A DNA stretch of 64,000 nt from Xiphias gladius (lineage: Eukaryota > Chordata > Actinopteri > Istiophoriformes > Xiphiidae), in NCBI RefSeq assembly GCF_016859285.1, contig NC_053418.1, positions 2,076,001-2,140,000 on the forward strand, read 5' to 3'. The number at the start of each line of letters is the position of its first letter. Position 1 is the stretch's first letter. The translations under genes were made by a program, and so were the position numbers. This document shows, in pieces, positions 12,257 to 30,972 of this stretch. Under the pieces are notes generated by a model. That model was given only the letters and a program-made list of their open reading frames with translations, did no database searches and was not told the DNA's origin.

Positions 12257-14424
12257 CTCACAGCAAACATATACCAACAAAACAAGATTTTAAATAAAAA
12301 CGAAACAAAACCAAAAAAAATCAACGGGGAACTCCACCAAGCGTGATGCTCGCTCGCTCTGCCTCTCACTGAGGACTGAGAGAAATCCGTCTCAGAGAAA
12401 AAAGAGGTACCTCTCCACCTCCACCCTGCACCCCCCTCGTTTCCCTCCCTCCCTCTTCCTCTTCTTGTCTTTCCTCCCTTCCTCCTCCTCCCCCAACAGG
12501 GAACGTCTTAACTCTCAGCAGCTGCTCTCGTCTTTCCGTTTTATGGGGGTATTGCCCAACAGCGCAGCAACACTCGTGGATGTTATGCCACAACCGCAGT
12601 GTGTTTGCTTTCTCTCCCCTCTGTAACGTCCAGCCTTAAGTGCTCAGACCTGCTACGGAACCGCATTCATCTGCCAGAAAAAAAAACAAAAAAAGCTTGC
12701 CAAATGAAATGCAGCAGGTACACAGAGGGGTTCTGAGTTGCCGCCTGACTCTCTTCGGCTTCATTATGCTGCAGCAATTTAATGAAGAGAGAAGGAAAAG
12801 CTCTGTAGCTCCAGACTGTCTGTGTGAGCCCATTAAAGATGAAGTGGGGTGACTGCTTGTGAGGCTGATGTATGAATCAGCCTCCCCTCTCATATATGCT
12901 GCTGGTTAATGTGAAACCAGACGTTCTAGCAGTTTACCGGCCCTCGTGTGAAAATTCTTCTCTTTTGTGAATATCTGCTGGGACGGTAAAAGTGGCCGGT
13001 GAGGTCTGAAAATCCTCCGGCTGCTGTGTCGCTGACTCCTGCCTCTCTTTAGCCTGTTATTAAATCTACGATGGTGTTTTGCTGCTCCGCACTCACATTG
13101 CATCCCGCTATCATCGGGCTCAGAGATCACCTGTCAATCGAACGCTGCAGGCGGTTCTGTGATGTTTTTTTTTCCATTGGATTTTGATGATGAAATTTTT
13201 GCGCTATGTTGGGCTGCACTCCTCCGTCTGTTAAGCCACGTCTTGGCTACATCTAGCCACGTTAACTATGTAATGACTGACATTCATTTACTTTACTGTC
13301 GCTAGGTGTCCATCCGATTGCAGCACACATTTTTACCCAATTAATGTGTGTTTCCTTCCACTACTGCCACTTGAATATTAGGAGTTGGTTTGTCGAGATA
13401 AACAGCTGGGGGTGCTAATTTTCCAGTCAGGTGCCGTTAAACCACTGTAAAAGAAGAGGATGCAACAGGATGAGGTAATTAAAAGAGCTCCGGTCAAAGC
13501 TCATACGGTAAGAACAACGTTGAAAACACAGTGGAAATATGGCATTTGTGTTGGTTTCATGTACTAATGTCACAGTTTCCCCATGGCTCCGCACAGATCT
13601 GATGTTTTCGTCTCTTCAGTTGAAGCTTGTCTGTCGTGTAAGTTCTTCGCCTACGTCCTGATTTATTCACTTTCCGCATTGTGCGTTTATCAATACAACT
13701 TTTCCACCTCAGCCAAGCATAGAAACATTTTGAAGATTATTTTAGCGTTTCCACTCAGTTTATTTTTATATGCAAATTCATAATGCGCATACAATCAGGT
13801 GCACCCCCCTTGTGGATGCAACCTTTTTAAAAGTAATCTGTGGCACTAAAGAGCAATGTTTCGATGAGTAGGTCAGCAGTCCAAAGTAATTAAATACCTA
13901 ATTATATACACACTAACTAGCAACCAAGTGTCGTTCTGTTCTTCAACTTCCTGCAATATGATGTAAATTTACATGTTATACATATGTTATATGTGTTGTT
14001 GCTATCAGGAACAAATAAAAGGCATCACTTCCTGCCTGAGAGAGATTATTTCCTGTGAGAGAACCACCGAACCACGTGTTTACAACAGCATATGTTAAAG
14101 CTTTCAAAGAGACGCACTAAGCACTGATTATCTATCTAAATGTGCAGAAGTCACACATCTGAGTGAGAGCGATGTTAGTGGGAATCTGTCTGATCATCTA
14201 TGTTGTTCTGTCCACTGTCCTCCTTTGACAGCTGTAAGACATTTCTATGTTCCAATTACCTGGTCTTTTATTAACTTGCCAGTTAATTAGTAGGTTATAT
14301 TTGAAGTTGTGGCTCAAAAAAAAAAAAAAAAAAAAAAAAAATAAGAAATTATATATATATCTCTTAATAATGCACTATGGATCAGGCTAGATTGCTGCCA
14401 GTCTTGTTTGTGTGTACACAACCC
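12257..14424. other. Purine/pyrimidine-skewed and gene-free stretch
   Basis: 12400-12500 is strongly CT-rich on the plus strand (GA-rich on the minus strand) and could be 5' flank or 5' UTR of the minus-strand exon at 12122-12256. A poly-A run sits at about 14318-14341. Nothing else is supported. Confidence 0.4.
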
Positions 14425-14765
14425 TAGTTGCAATGATTAGTTGATTTATCGATTCGTCGATCAACAGAAAATCAATCAACAACTATTTGGATTTTTGAGC
14501 AAGAATGACAAACACTTGACTGGTTCCAGCTTCTCAAATGTGAGGAGTTGGTGCCTTTTTTTGTCATACCTGATGGTAAACTAAATATCTTTATGCTTTG
14601 GACAGTTAGACAAAACGAGGCATTTGAACACCACCTCGGGCTGTGGGAAATTATATCTGGCATTTTCACTATCTTCTGACATTTTGTATGCAAAAATGCT
14701 TAACTGAGAAAAGTAACCTGCAGGTTAATCCATAATGAAAATGATCACTTGTTGCAGTTCTACAC
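14425..14765. repeat. Palindromic ATCGAT-rich dispersed repeat copy
   Basis: Starts GTTGCAATGATTAGTTGATT, contains GATTCGTCGATCAACAGAAA and CAAATGTGAGGAGTTGG, and ends near CACTTGTTGCAGTTCTAC. Confidence 0.65.
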
Positions 14766-17094
14766 ACAACTTAACCTTCTGTACACCGCAGGTGCTATTA
14801 ATGATATAAAAACACTGACGCTTAGTTGCACGTGTTCTCAGATTAAAGCCAGGCGTCTGCAAGGTGCAGTTAATGAATGTTGGGGGCAGTACATCAGTAC
14901 GTGGAGTAAGGTCAGCAGCAAGACTCTGAACAAGCCACAGCAGCAATGGCGGAAAGTTTTCAATCTGAAGTTGTGAAGGAAGATATTCTGGTGTCAGCCA
15001 CAAATGATTTGGCCTTGATCTGCCCCCTAGTGGATATAAATTTTAAGTTCTCCAGACACACTCAAAGCACGCAGAAAACTCTGTGACACCCCTGCTGCTT
15101 GCACTTGCACATCTGCACTTTGGCATACACACTGCAACGCTTCCCTCAAAACACTGCTACACGGGAACTAACCACAACACACTGAACTGAGGCCTCTGGT
15201 TGCATTTGAAGAGAAACCTTTACTGAACCTTTGCCCTCAATATATACAGTATATTCTCAGTCTGCATTACATGTTTTTTTCTGGTGTGTGAAGGATTCCC
15301 CACAGCAGCGGGGCTTATTCAGACTCCGTCAGATATATCTTTGAAGTCCACACACACTTCGATATTTTCTTTGTCATCTTTGCAGCCTGAATTTGAAGAC
15401 CTAAACAGCCTCCTGCAAACTCTTAAAAAAATTTCTAGTCAACCTCGTTGTATGTAGGTCACGCGGCTTTTAACCCAAATGGCTAAAATGGCCATAGAAA
15501 GGAAGTAAGTTTGCTTTGACCTGAAAGAAAGCCTCCTCAGAGCTGTGAAAACATCGCTGTATTTTGTTTTTGAAAGCCTCTGCGTGGTTTTTTTATCTCA
15601 CTTATCACACTAGTCCTGCTTTCTGTTTTTAGTTCAACACTGCTTTGGCCACTTTGCTTTTGTGTTTCATCATCTTGCAGATGTACAAAACTAAACTGGG
15701 CTCAGAGTAAACATCCATGCTGTGTAATTATTAACTGTGTCTTTGGGGAAATACATTGCAAAATAAACCACAACGATCCTGCTAGATAAGCAAAGAGCAC
15801 GGTGCTCAGTCTTTCCTCATTTAAAAAGCTTTTCTTTCCTTCACTCAGCTAATATTTGCATATTTACAGGACAGTCAGTCTAAATATTTTAAGTGCATGC
15901 TGGCTCCAAGTCCAAGCCTGTAGTCTTGGGGAATTTCAGCAGGGAACAAAGGCAGAATTCAGTCCTGATTCAGATGCAAATGACGTTCGATGTCACGATT
16001 TTAAAGTACAGCAGCGAGTCAAGATGAAGTGCTGCTGCTTTTAGAAAACAGAGACAGTAGAAGAAGAAGAGCGTAGCGTAAGAAAGAGATCGAGAGGGCC
16101 TGAAACACCACTGGGAACTGTTTTCAGATGCAGACTCCGTCCCACGGCTGAATACTGTAGGAGAGAGGTTGTCATGGAAACAGGGAGGCAAAGCTGGCTC
16201 TTCATAGGGCTACGTAAGACCGACCCACCCCCCACCCCCCTCCCTCCTCTACAGCTACCTACCCAGGACAGGAAGCCAGACTGTAACCTGTAGATTGGCT
16301 TGCTGTGGACTCAGACAAAGGCAGGACGGGCGGTGCAGGTACACAAGAGGTCAGTTCATCTGAGACACATGACAACACACTGTAAACCTGTCATTACCGC
16401 TCTCACTATCATCTTGTCTGCTTAAACGCTAGTTAAAGACCATGATGAGGTTTTTCAGTTTAGGCAACTGCACGTCCAAATGATCTTACAACACAACATG
16501 CAACGGGGGAATAACTTCCAATCACAAAATCAACAACATTACAGGGAGCAGAGGCAGGGATGTTACTTGTGCAATTCAACATAAGGCTCTGGGATCAGTA
16601 CATAAATACAGGGACTCACACAATTCAGCACACATTCTTTCCAGAGTCTGTTGAAGCCGTGCTGCTCTGTGTTTGCTGAGCTCAGATTTTATCTTGTGTT
16701 GTTGTCACCACAGCTGGTTGCTTGCTCTACTCTAAAGCTGCTATTAGTGGAGGAACCCGCCCAAGTCTCAAAGTTTAAAGTTATAATATATGAAAGATGG
16801 ATGTAAGGTACATCCTCGGCTTTCAGTGTTTTTGCTTTTTTGAAAATGTATTGAATAGTGACCTTATCATGTTGTTAAAGCTGCTATAGTTGATATTTTT
16901 GTAACAACAATGTATGAAATGACAAAAGTGAAAACAATGTGACAATGTGAAAGGGGCCCCTCATTGTCATGCACGTACAGAGCATTATCGGCTTCATCCG
17001 CCGCTCCCCTCGATTTTACAGAGCTTTATCTGTCCGGACCAGAACTTTATTGTTCTGGTTCACTCTCACCGCTCTCGTGGCTTTGTTTTCGCAT

Positions 17095-17330
17095 GGAGCG
17101 GGCAGCTGTTTTCAGAGAAAAAGCTGTAAAAAGCCACTGTCCACTACCTGCTCAGCAACAAACAGCAGACAGACTCAGTCAGAGACCAGCTGGTGAACAC
17201 AGTGGTGCATTTAGCAGCTAAAGAGCCAGAGATTTCCCTCAGGAGCTTGTAGAGACCAAAAACAGAGTTGAAAGAGAGAGAATACTGGACACAAACACAA
17301 CTCCTCAGTTTGCCAACAAGTTTGCCAAAT
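17095..17330. repeat. Dispersed repeat shared with 2695-2965
   Basis: Same blocks as the copy near 2760, here followed by AAAGAGCCAGAGATTTCCC and a purine-rich GAGTTGAAAGAGAGAG. Small overlapping ORFs here are by-products of the repeat. Confidence 0.65.
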
Positions 17331-17494
17331 TAACTTAAAAGGGTAATGATATGTCAATGTTGTGTTCACAGCTTGTTTCAGCTTGTTTCAGTGGCCAAAA
17401 AAAAAATCAGTTATTACAGGTTTAACACTTTAGAAGAGGAGGTGAAGAATCAAAGCCACGGTGTCTCAGGCAGATTTATTCAAATGCTTCATGT

Positions 17495-17785
17495 TTAAAG
17501 GACCAACATTTTGGTAACTATGCTCATCTTCAAGGAAAGAGTCCTGCACATTTCCTGCCGTATAACTGCAAGTTTATCTTACGCTTTGGTTTTTGTTTGG
17601 ATCAAAACAAAATATTATAATATAATATGTTTTAATTACCTAACCTTTAGTAGACCGCCTTTATTACCTCGGGACAGAGCCAGGCTAGCTGCTTCCAGTC
17701 TTTGTGCTAAGCTAAACTAACCATCTGCTGGCTCCAGTTTCACATTTACCACACAAAATGTCAAACTATTCCTTTGACAAGAACG
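17495..17785. repeat. Perciform-type dispersed repeat
   Basis: GAGCCAGGCTAGCTGCTTCC, GTGCTAAGCTAAACTAACC and CAAACTATTCCTTTGAC are hallmarks of a repeat I recognise from other percomorph genomes. Confidence 0.55.
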
Positions 17786-17789
17786 ATAA

Positions 17790-20470
17790 TGCCGAGTTTA
17801 GAGCTGGGTATTGTTTGATTTTTTTTTTTATTTTTTTTTAAATTCTACTGACAACTTGAACTTGGTACCAATACTAAAACAACCAAAACTTCTCAAAAGT
17901 TGATTGTGGTCTAAACTCAAGCAGCCTTAAAAGAACTCTGTCAGCAACTGTCTGGTCAAAGAATAAGTAAACAAGTTCAACAGACACATTTTGGGGTGTA
18001 CTAAAGAAGTATGGAAGTTTGGTAACCAGAAAAACAAAACAAAAAAGAAAAAATGTTTCCGTTATTACTACCCGTCATGTGTTATCACTAAGCTCAAAGC
18101 CGCTGTTACAAATACTTCCACTCAAATGTAAGTAAGATGTAACATTTACTTTGGTGCAACATTTTTTTTTAACATTTTTGTTTTTGCACTGCTTTCTGCA
18201 GCAGGAGCCTTGAAACCTTTAGAAACTGACGGTCACAAGTCACGTGAAGACAAGTTTCTGCTCATATGAAGAAGACCAAGTCCGCTTAGAAAATATAACC
18301 TTACCCATTTAAAACTGGCCTCTATTTACTATATCTAAACAAATGTTCAAAATTATCCTTGATGCAATATGCAATACGATAATTTTGATATCAGTCCCAA
18401 CAACAATTATTTATTTCAAAGCAATTTTCCCTTATAGAGATGAGCTGGCTGATCAATATTGTGCACCCCTGATTTTTTTCTCCATTTAGGAAAAATCACA
18501 TGGGATCCAATGTTCTTAGGTTAAATTTTAAGCTGATCTCAAACATACAATGTGATTCCTCTGCAGGTGATTCACCTCTGATCAGACATTTCATTCCTCT
18601 ACTGTCCCAGAACAGGAAAAACATCTCAAAAAAACAAAAATCTATAATCAGCGAGAATGAGCAGCAGTCAGACTCATGTTTCTAGCCTGCAGCGTCTCTG
18701 GATGGAAAACCTGCCTTCAGTCAGCATGAACACGCCTGCAAATGATTACAGTGTCTACACACACAAATCTGGTCCGGTCACTTGGAAATTACAAACGTGG
18801 ACAGTCGGCCTCAAAGAGCAGATTTGAAAAACAAATTAGAGCTGTTTGCTGACTGAACACACAGCTGAGGAGAACGGAGAAAGCAGAGCAAAACAGTCAA
18901 ACAGTCTGACAGTGAAACACTCAGAAACAAGTCGAAATACTACACCGCCCCTGCACTTTGCAACACTGCTCATACACTTCAAGGACAGGCCCTTCCTCCA
19001 TACACATAACTAATGCTTCTGGAAAAAAAGGGAAAAAAGAAAACCCTTGGGTCAAAAAACTGGAGAAAAAATGTCTGAATCTTGTCACATTCCATCAGAC
19101 AAAGAAGTCAGATATGCTTGGAGTGAAGTCAAGCTTCAAGAACAGAGTGGTTTCTGGAGCGCGGTGGCGGCAACAGAAAAGCTTCACAGCGTCCTCGAAA
19201 ATTCCTACAATAGTGAAGAAAAAGGCAAATAAATGTCTCAAAAGAGGATAAACATCAGTAATACCAGCGAGAGGAAACAGGATTTACGTGGAGGGGAAAA
19301 AAAGAAGAATAAGAAATGGTTGTTTACAGTGAGATCCTGGCGACGTCTGTGTGTGTGCGTGTGTGTGTGGAGTGTTAAACAGACCCTTTAAACTGAGGCA
19401 GTGGGAAGCCTCAACATCCTGAAGCAGCAGCTCTCATCCTGCTCGCCTCACAGAGATAGCTCAGCTGTGACCTCTGACACCAATTCATGGTGTTTACATG
19501 ATCCGGGTTTCTGCCGGGTTCACCGAGTTAAACTTCAAACTTTTTCAGACAGTTTTATGACAACACGGAGTGAAATTTAATACCTGCATACCGACCCAAG
19601 TATGCAAGGTATCAATGAAAACCAGTAGGGTTGATAAGGCCTGGAATTATTTACCAAGTGCAGGAATTTATTTTTTGACCTATTTTTGACCTAAACCTGG
19701 ATACGCAGCAGAAAATGGATGGATAACTGATAAAATGATAAAAAATAACCTATTTATTTAAGGTCCACATATGGATTTTTACATAACACCAGAAGTTTGG
19801 AGCAAATATACTGGAGATTTTCCGGACAGTTTTTTTTTTTGGCAAAATCACATACGAAAGATTTTTTACGAGTAACACTACTGCCTAAGACCTTTGTAAA
19901 TGAAAATTAAGAATTTAAGACTTTTTAATACCTTTTGTTTGGGGGAGTAAACTGAAGTCAATGCCTTTTAGGACTTTTCATAACCCTGTTGATGAATTGT
20001 GTTGGAATAAATGTTGTTGTACAAGACGAATATTAAAGTTTTGTATGAAAACTGCACTGTGAAACTTTGACTGCTTGAAAACTTTTAGCTTGAATATTTT
20101 CAGATTTCGACCTGGCAGGTCTGTGAAGGTTTACACCAAACAGACGTGAGAGGAAAATAACAGTAATGGTGAGTCCAGCTTTCTCTGGATGGAGCACAGG
20201 CCCACTTAAGACAGTTAGTACTTTCCTCTCTAGGACTGAATTCTTATATCCTGTTGATGTGAGGTGACCATGCCGACAATGGTGACTCATTTCAGCAAAC
20301 AGGGTGAACTCTCAGCATGTCAATTACATCAACACCTCAGTTCAACCTCCAGCTTGTGATTTTAGCTGATCACATGGGATAATTTGAGAAAAACATGTTG
20401 CTCAGAGGTTTAAAAACATGCCCTTTTCCTAAAGACCATAAATCCTCTATATATCTATATAGTAATCTAC
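17790..20470. other. Gene-free stretch
   Basis: Only short unrelated ORFs, including a Lys-rich one at 18958-19251 with no recognisable motif, and a GT-rich run near 19345-19370. Confidence 0.5.
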
Positions 20471-20472
20471 AA

Positions 20473-21004
20473 CAGTGGTTTTCAACTAGTTCCAGAAACC
20501 CCCTGAAGGGTCACAGGATAAATCTGCATGGTAACCAAGGACTAACTGGATAAGAGAGAAGAAATAAACATATTTTCCATACACAGAATGATATTATTTT
20601 ATCTGACTTTTCTCAATCTTTGCTTTTTTTGGTAAATTAAGAAAGTAATTCAAATTTCTGTCACATCACACTGTGATAAAAACTAACAAAATTAAAGGTT
20701 TAGTTTGTCAGATAAAGAATTTGGCCTTTGCTTTACAGTGGAACCCAGGTCCTTACTTTGAACATCGGTTTGATTATTTTGCGTGCAATATAATATGAGA
20801 ATAGCCACATTAATATTGTAAAAATGATCTTATGATCAATACAGCGCAAGTAAAAGTTATTTCAATAAAACAATTTCAATTGTTAACAAGTGAAAAATCT
20901 CTCCTTGATGACTGCTCACAACTTAAAGACATATGCAACGTATGATGAAGGGTTGCAGGTACCCATTGCTTCATTTTGAGGGGTGACAGAGCCAAAAGCC
21001 ACTG
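20473..21004. mobile_element. Diverged, enlarged copy of the CAGTGGTT... MITE
   Basis: It starts CAGTGGTTTTCAACT and ends AAAAGCCACTG, with GGGTCACAGGATAAATC inside. It is about twice the length of the copy at 7485-7758, so it has gained sequence or includes another repeat. Confidence 0.5.
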
Positions 21005-21749
21005 GTCCATAACTGGCCAATCTTGCGCAGCTCGAAGCGTCTGCGTTCACGTACTTGTGTGGACCACGTTTGGGGCCTTACCAGAGTCTAAAGAGAGCGA
21101 TTCATGTAAATTCTGATAATCACAAAAATCACAAGTCACAAATTTGCCTCAAATGCCCTTTACAAGCTGCACAACATTAAGACAACCAAAGAAAAAACAT
21201 TAGCAGTGCAATGCAGTGGATGTTAGGCAGACTACAACCAGACATGTTGCACACAAACACATTCACACCTACCTAAACTTGAACACACTCCACAGGGAAA
21301 CAATTACTCAATATCAAACAATGAATGTACATTGATTAATTTCCAGCTGAGTGACTACTAGCTTAACTGACTAAACGTTTCCAGAGAAACTACACCAACC
21401 AGGAATCATCCTCCGGAATCTCATAACACTCATTCTGTCCCCCAGCATCCCTTCAACAGAAACACTTTGAATCTCTGAAGCTGAGATGTGTTATTGATGT
21501 GGCAGATTTTATTTATGGTCATTGATAATGATGTGAGAGTAAACAAGAGGAAGTTAACCCCCCCGACCCCACCTCAACCCCCCACCCCACCTCCCACAGT
21601 TCTTGACCGAGGAGGTTATGAGCTCCACTGACTGAGGGATATTTCCTAGAGGGCTTCTGGTCCGCAGCTGAGAATACAACTGATGCTGAGTCTGAACAAA
21701 AAACACCAGTAGGTTAATTTCTGGAAAATTATGCCATGTTTTCAACTTG

Positions 21750-22200
21750 CTAAATTTTCAATTAATCTTTTAGTTATTTAGTCTGTAAAATACTGGAAAA
21801 TAGAGACTAATGCTCTTTTCAAGTTCCCAGTTACTTCTTATTTGCTTATTTTGTCTGAATAACTGTTAAACACCTGAGGGGAGTCAGTTTATAATGACAC
21901 AAGATTGAGAAAAGCTGCAAACACATCAATCAATCATCAATCACCAATTCGATCAATGATCAGTATTTTCAGCCCGTTATAATTTCCCACAGCCAAAAGC
22001 AATGTCTGTAAAAAGTAACTGTACAAAACTCAAAGATATTCAGTTTACTATCAATGACAACAAAAAAGATAAAATCCTCACTTCATGGAAGCCAGTGAAT
22101 ACTTGATTTTTTTCTTAAAAAAAAAAAAAAAAAGATTTATCAAATCAAAAAAAATAATTTTAATTTTTTTTTTCTGCCAATCATCTGTGTTGCAGCTCTC
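21750..22200. repeat. Palindromic ATCGAT-rich dispersed repeat copy
   Basis: Family blocks such as AATTAATCTTTTAGTTATTT, GATATTCAGTTTACTATCAA and GTGTTGCAGCTCTCATTTT are visible, with poly-A and poly-T tracts near 22120-22170. Confidence 0.55.
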
Positions 22201-22599
22201 ATTTTATGCCATTTTTGTCCAATTATGATACTTATACCACAATGCATAATTCTAAGTCTTTATATAGTAGCTTATATTTTACTACGTCACGTACATTACA
22301 TATTTCTAGTGAATATACGGTAGTACATTATGTTTATGCACTAGTTTTGGGTTGGAAAAAACAAATATTTTAATCATCAATACATCTAGCAAATATTTAA
22401 GTTCAATATGTATCCGCTCATTTTGTCTAAAAATTACAAATTCACATCCCAACTTCCCAAAGTGATGTTTTTATTTGCTTATTTTCTGCCACCAACGTCC
22501 AAAAAAAATCCAAAGATGTTCAGTTTACAACAATATAAAACAGAGAAAAGCAGCAAATCCTCACATTTGAGGGTAACTGTTGAGAGCATTTTATTTACT

Positions 22600-22850
22600 A
22601 GTCCTGGGAAACGTAGTAGTACAAGTACCTCAAAATTGTACTGAAGTGCAGTACACAGTTACTTTCATTCCTCTCAACAATTTATCTCTACCTATATTTT
22701 TTACTTGTGTTTCTTTTATTAATTTATCATTTGTACGTTTTATGTTAGTTCTGCTGTTTTTTGTTTTTTTTTACTGATGTAAAGTGTGTTGAGATAATGC
22801 ACTTTAAATCCACGTTGACTTGAATGACTTTCCACCACTGGCATTTTCCA
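22600..22850. mobile_element. Fragmentary Tol2-like hAT MITE
   Basis: GTACAAGTACCTCAAAATTG and TACTGAAGTGCAGTACAC are followed by AT-rich sequence to TTTCCACCACTG. The last part is the complement of the CAGTGGTGGAAA terminus. Confidence 0.5.
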
Positions 22851-23652
22851 CTGTTTTCTGACATATTTTAGACAGTTCTTTTGCATAGCAGCAGTAGGGT
22901 GAGGGAGGCTGTCTTTAAGCAGGGCAGAGACAGAGAGAGAGAGAGAGATGGGAGAAAGGTTATAAAGGTTATAATGAGGGTGCAGCAGAGTAATTTAATG
23001 AAAGGCATAGATCCACTGCCAAAGAAATTCACCTGGTGCAAACTGTTTCAGCCCTAATGACAATGATTATCACAACGATCCCAAAGTTATCAGGTGTCTT
23101 GCTTGACCTACACTAAAAAAAAACCCATCCATTTACAATAAATACTTATTTAGAGAAATATTGGTGACCTCCAAATTAGTTTAGTTTTTTAGTTGATAAA
23201 TAAGTCAAATGCTTAATCGCTTTAGTTCTTTAAGGATTAGTTGATCGATCAACTGACAGAAAAGTAATCAACAATAATTTTGATAGATTAATATGGAACA
23301 CAAATGCCAAACTTCTCTGCTTTTCTCTGAACTATTTTCTGACTTTTTGTTTTTGTATAGCAGCTGGTGGTACAGTGGGAGAGAGAGGTTGACTTTAAGC
23401 AGGACAGAGAGAGAGAGAGAGAGAGAGCTGGGAGGATGGTTATAATGGGGGGAAATGCGTGCAGCAGGGTCATCATTAGAAAGGTGTTGATCCCCTGCAG
23501 AATAACTGCACAAATCCCACTTGAGGCGCGTCAGTTTTATCAGATCCAAGCTGCGAAAGAGGTGGTGTAATAATTAACACCTCATTACCAATATGCAAAT
23601 GAGCCCAGGTGTGCACTGGAATATGACTTGGTGCTCTCTGCTAATTTCTTAC

Positions 23653-23790
23653 CTGTTTTTCCAGCATTATCATTCTCTCAGTATCATGACCTTCATGGAG
23701 TGTGTATCCATGCGAGTTCAGGTCCACCGTTAGACACACTCCTCCGCCGCCAGCATCTCGTTCTTCGCGGACGAGCGAGAAAAAAATAAA
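23653..23790 (-). other. Possible minus-strand first exon with upstream ORFs
   Basis: On the minus strand a GC-rich stretch ends in the strong donor AAACAG|GTAAGA at 23653. It holds two short complete ORFs (23730-23756 and 23670-23711). An ATG overlapping the second stop then reads MIMLEKQ up to the donor in phase 0. It lies just downstream, in the minus direction, of the CpG-rich block at 23690-24500. It may be the 5' end of the gene that owns the exon at 12122-12256. The right boundary is arbitrary and the connection is inference. Confidence 0.3.
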
Positions 23791-24520
23791 ATAAAATAAC
23801 GGGGGGGAAAAAGATAACGGTTCCCGATGCTCACGGCTAGCTAGCGTAAACGTTGGGAGGCTAGTAGACAGCTACGGTGCTTTATCCTTGAGAGAAATGT
23901 CCTCGCTGACTCCGGCATGCCTCGACGTGGATATAAAAGGGCATTAAGGAGTGTTTTTATTCATGGAGGAAAACACCACATCGCTCAGTGAACGGGAAAG
24001 GGGGGGGGGGGCACGGGTGGAGGGTTGAGGGGGGGGCAACCAACCGCGAGCTGAGGGCTAGCTAACGTTAGCGTGCTAGCGTTAGCAAGCTAAACCCAGC
24101 GATTATAAAAATTTTATTTGTCCCGTCCTGCCTCATCCATCGCCGCTCCTCTCCCTTCCAGTCACGCTCGAAGAAACACAACGGAAAGATGTCCTCTAGC
24201 ATCGGCTCTCCCGAGCAAATCCTCCCTCCGGGTACTCGACGACGACATCCCAGTGAAGAGCGGTCAGTCCGGGGGGGGGGGGGGGGATGTGGTGATTTGA
24301 CCACTGTAACACTGATGCTTAAATGGATGATGATGGTGATGCTGCTGCTGACTGAGGGGAAACTCCGCTTTCACCAAGACGAGACGCTGCCGCTGCCGCT
24401 GGCTCCGCTGATCCCGCTGCCCCCGCTGCTGACGCTACCGCTCACCGCTCACCGCTGCCGCTGCTGCGGTCGGAGAAGTGAGAGCGGCTCGGAACGACGA
24501 CGCTCCTGAACGCACCACAC
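23690..24520. promoter_or_regulatory. CpG-rich block, probable promoter region
   Basis: Base composition changes from AT-rich to GC/CpG-rich here, with CG dinucleotides frequent, G runs (24001-24011, 24271-24286) and a palindromic GCTAACGTTAGC cluster at 24057-24093. No long ORF here looks conserved. It lies 1 kb or more upstream of the ptges2 start and could serve a minus-strand transcript or act as a distal promoter. Confidence 0.45.
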
Positions 24521-24621
24521 TTAGCACAACACGGGGGGCAAAATCAGACGCTCGCGTTAATGTTCAATTTCTCTTCAAACTGTTTTAGTGCTTTGAAAAT
24601 ATTTTCATATTTCTATCAAAG

Positions 24622-24715
24622 TGGTGTGTGTGTGTGTGTATATATATCTATATAAATATCTATATATATCTATAGATATATATAGATATATACATATACA
24701 TAGATAGATAGACAA
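24622..24715. repeat. GT/TA/GATA-type microsatellite
   Basis: (GT)8 is followed by TATATATCTATA and GATAGATAGA units, between the CpG-rich block and ptges2. Confidence 0.85.
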
Positions 24716-25506
24716 GATCCAAGATACTGTATCATCCAAAACTGACTAAACAGCTAATTTTGTCTGACACAAGATACAATGTGTTATTATATATGTCAAA
24801 TAATGGGGAATAAGATTTCTATAAATGAATAAAGGCACCTGAAAATAAGACATTGAATTTTGTGCTGTGTTTTACAAAACAATGAAATAAGGAAATGTGT
24901 AATTTTTAGCCATGGAACAAAAGAGCTGGAACCGGGGGAATGGGTTTAAAATCTGCTTTATTGTGCCGTTTTTACTCTCAGCTTGAAGGAAGAATCTTTG
25001 ACGACACCGAAAGTGTTTTCAAAACTGTGGCAAGTGTTGTCAAGTAAAAGTCTGGCTTGTATTTCTGTTTGAGGAAAACACATCTGTAGCGGTGCAGGTT
25101 GGATGTAATCCTAAACCAGAACGCCTCAAACGCAGAAACAGTGACTAGATGCTCCCTGCAGCTCTGCTCAGTTTGTCTGTGGTTGCTTTACGTCTCTTCG
25201 GGGTCGTTCTTTTGTTGTTGTTGTTCCTCTGAAGTCGTTTCATTGACCTTCCACCAAGAAATGTTATCGGTCGCTTCAAACTGAGGCTCTGGCCCAGAGG
25301 CCCCCGGACTTCTTAGGCCCCCCGGACCGGTTCAGACTTCCACAGGTTCCATCCTGCCACTGTTCCCTTTCGTTGCCCCCTCCCTGCATTTTTAACCTTT
25401 GTACGCCACTGGGGGGCGGAAAGCATCCTGACAGACTCCACCCAGGGCAAACGAGCCCTTTATCCCTTCCCTCGCGGTGCATTGTGGGGCTTTATGTAAA
25501 CCCAAC

Positions 25507-30596
<5,090 letters not shown>

Positions 30597-30972
30597 GGCC
30601 GCGCTGGGCCGGACGGGCGGAGGAGGCCTCCAAACGGACTGAACGGCAGACCTCTGGGAAGAGAAGTGACCAGCATCGGGAAGCAAGGAGTCCCGCTTCA
30701 ACCGTGGAAACTTCAAACGGTTCGAGGGCGGCCGTTGCCGCCCTGATTGATTTCCTGCTCGACACACACAGAAATTTTAACCTGTTGATTTGTAAGAACG
30801 AGTTAAACGACGACATTTACGTAGGTAGACAGATCGCACGCATTTCATCACTTCTTTGATTTTTAACTTTTCCATGACCGAGCCGCTTTGTGGTGGAAGC
30901 ATTGTTCATTTTGAGGACGTCTGTGATTTTTACTCACCTCTACTGGTGAACCGTTGAAACTGCAACAGCTTC

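Noticed and set aside
18958..19251. Lys-rich 97-codon plus-strand ORF
   Set aside because: Low complexity and no recognisable motif; composition is like the flanks.
24189..24509. 106-codon plus-strand ORF in the CpG-rich block
   Set aside because: Passes through a G run and GC-rich simple sequence; no conserved motif and no donor in a fitting phase.
25477..25506. In-frame GTG upstream of the ptges2 ATG
   Set aside because: Vertebrate initiation at the first ATG with A at -3 (25507) is more likely, and it gives the family's usual length.
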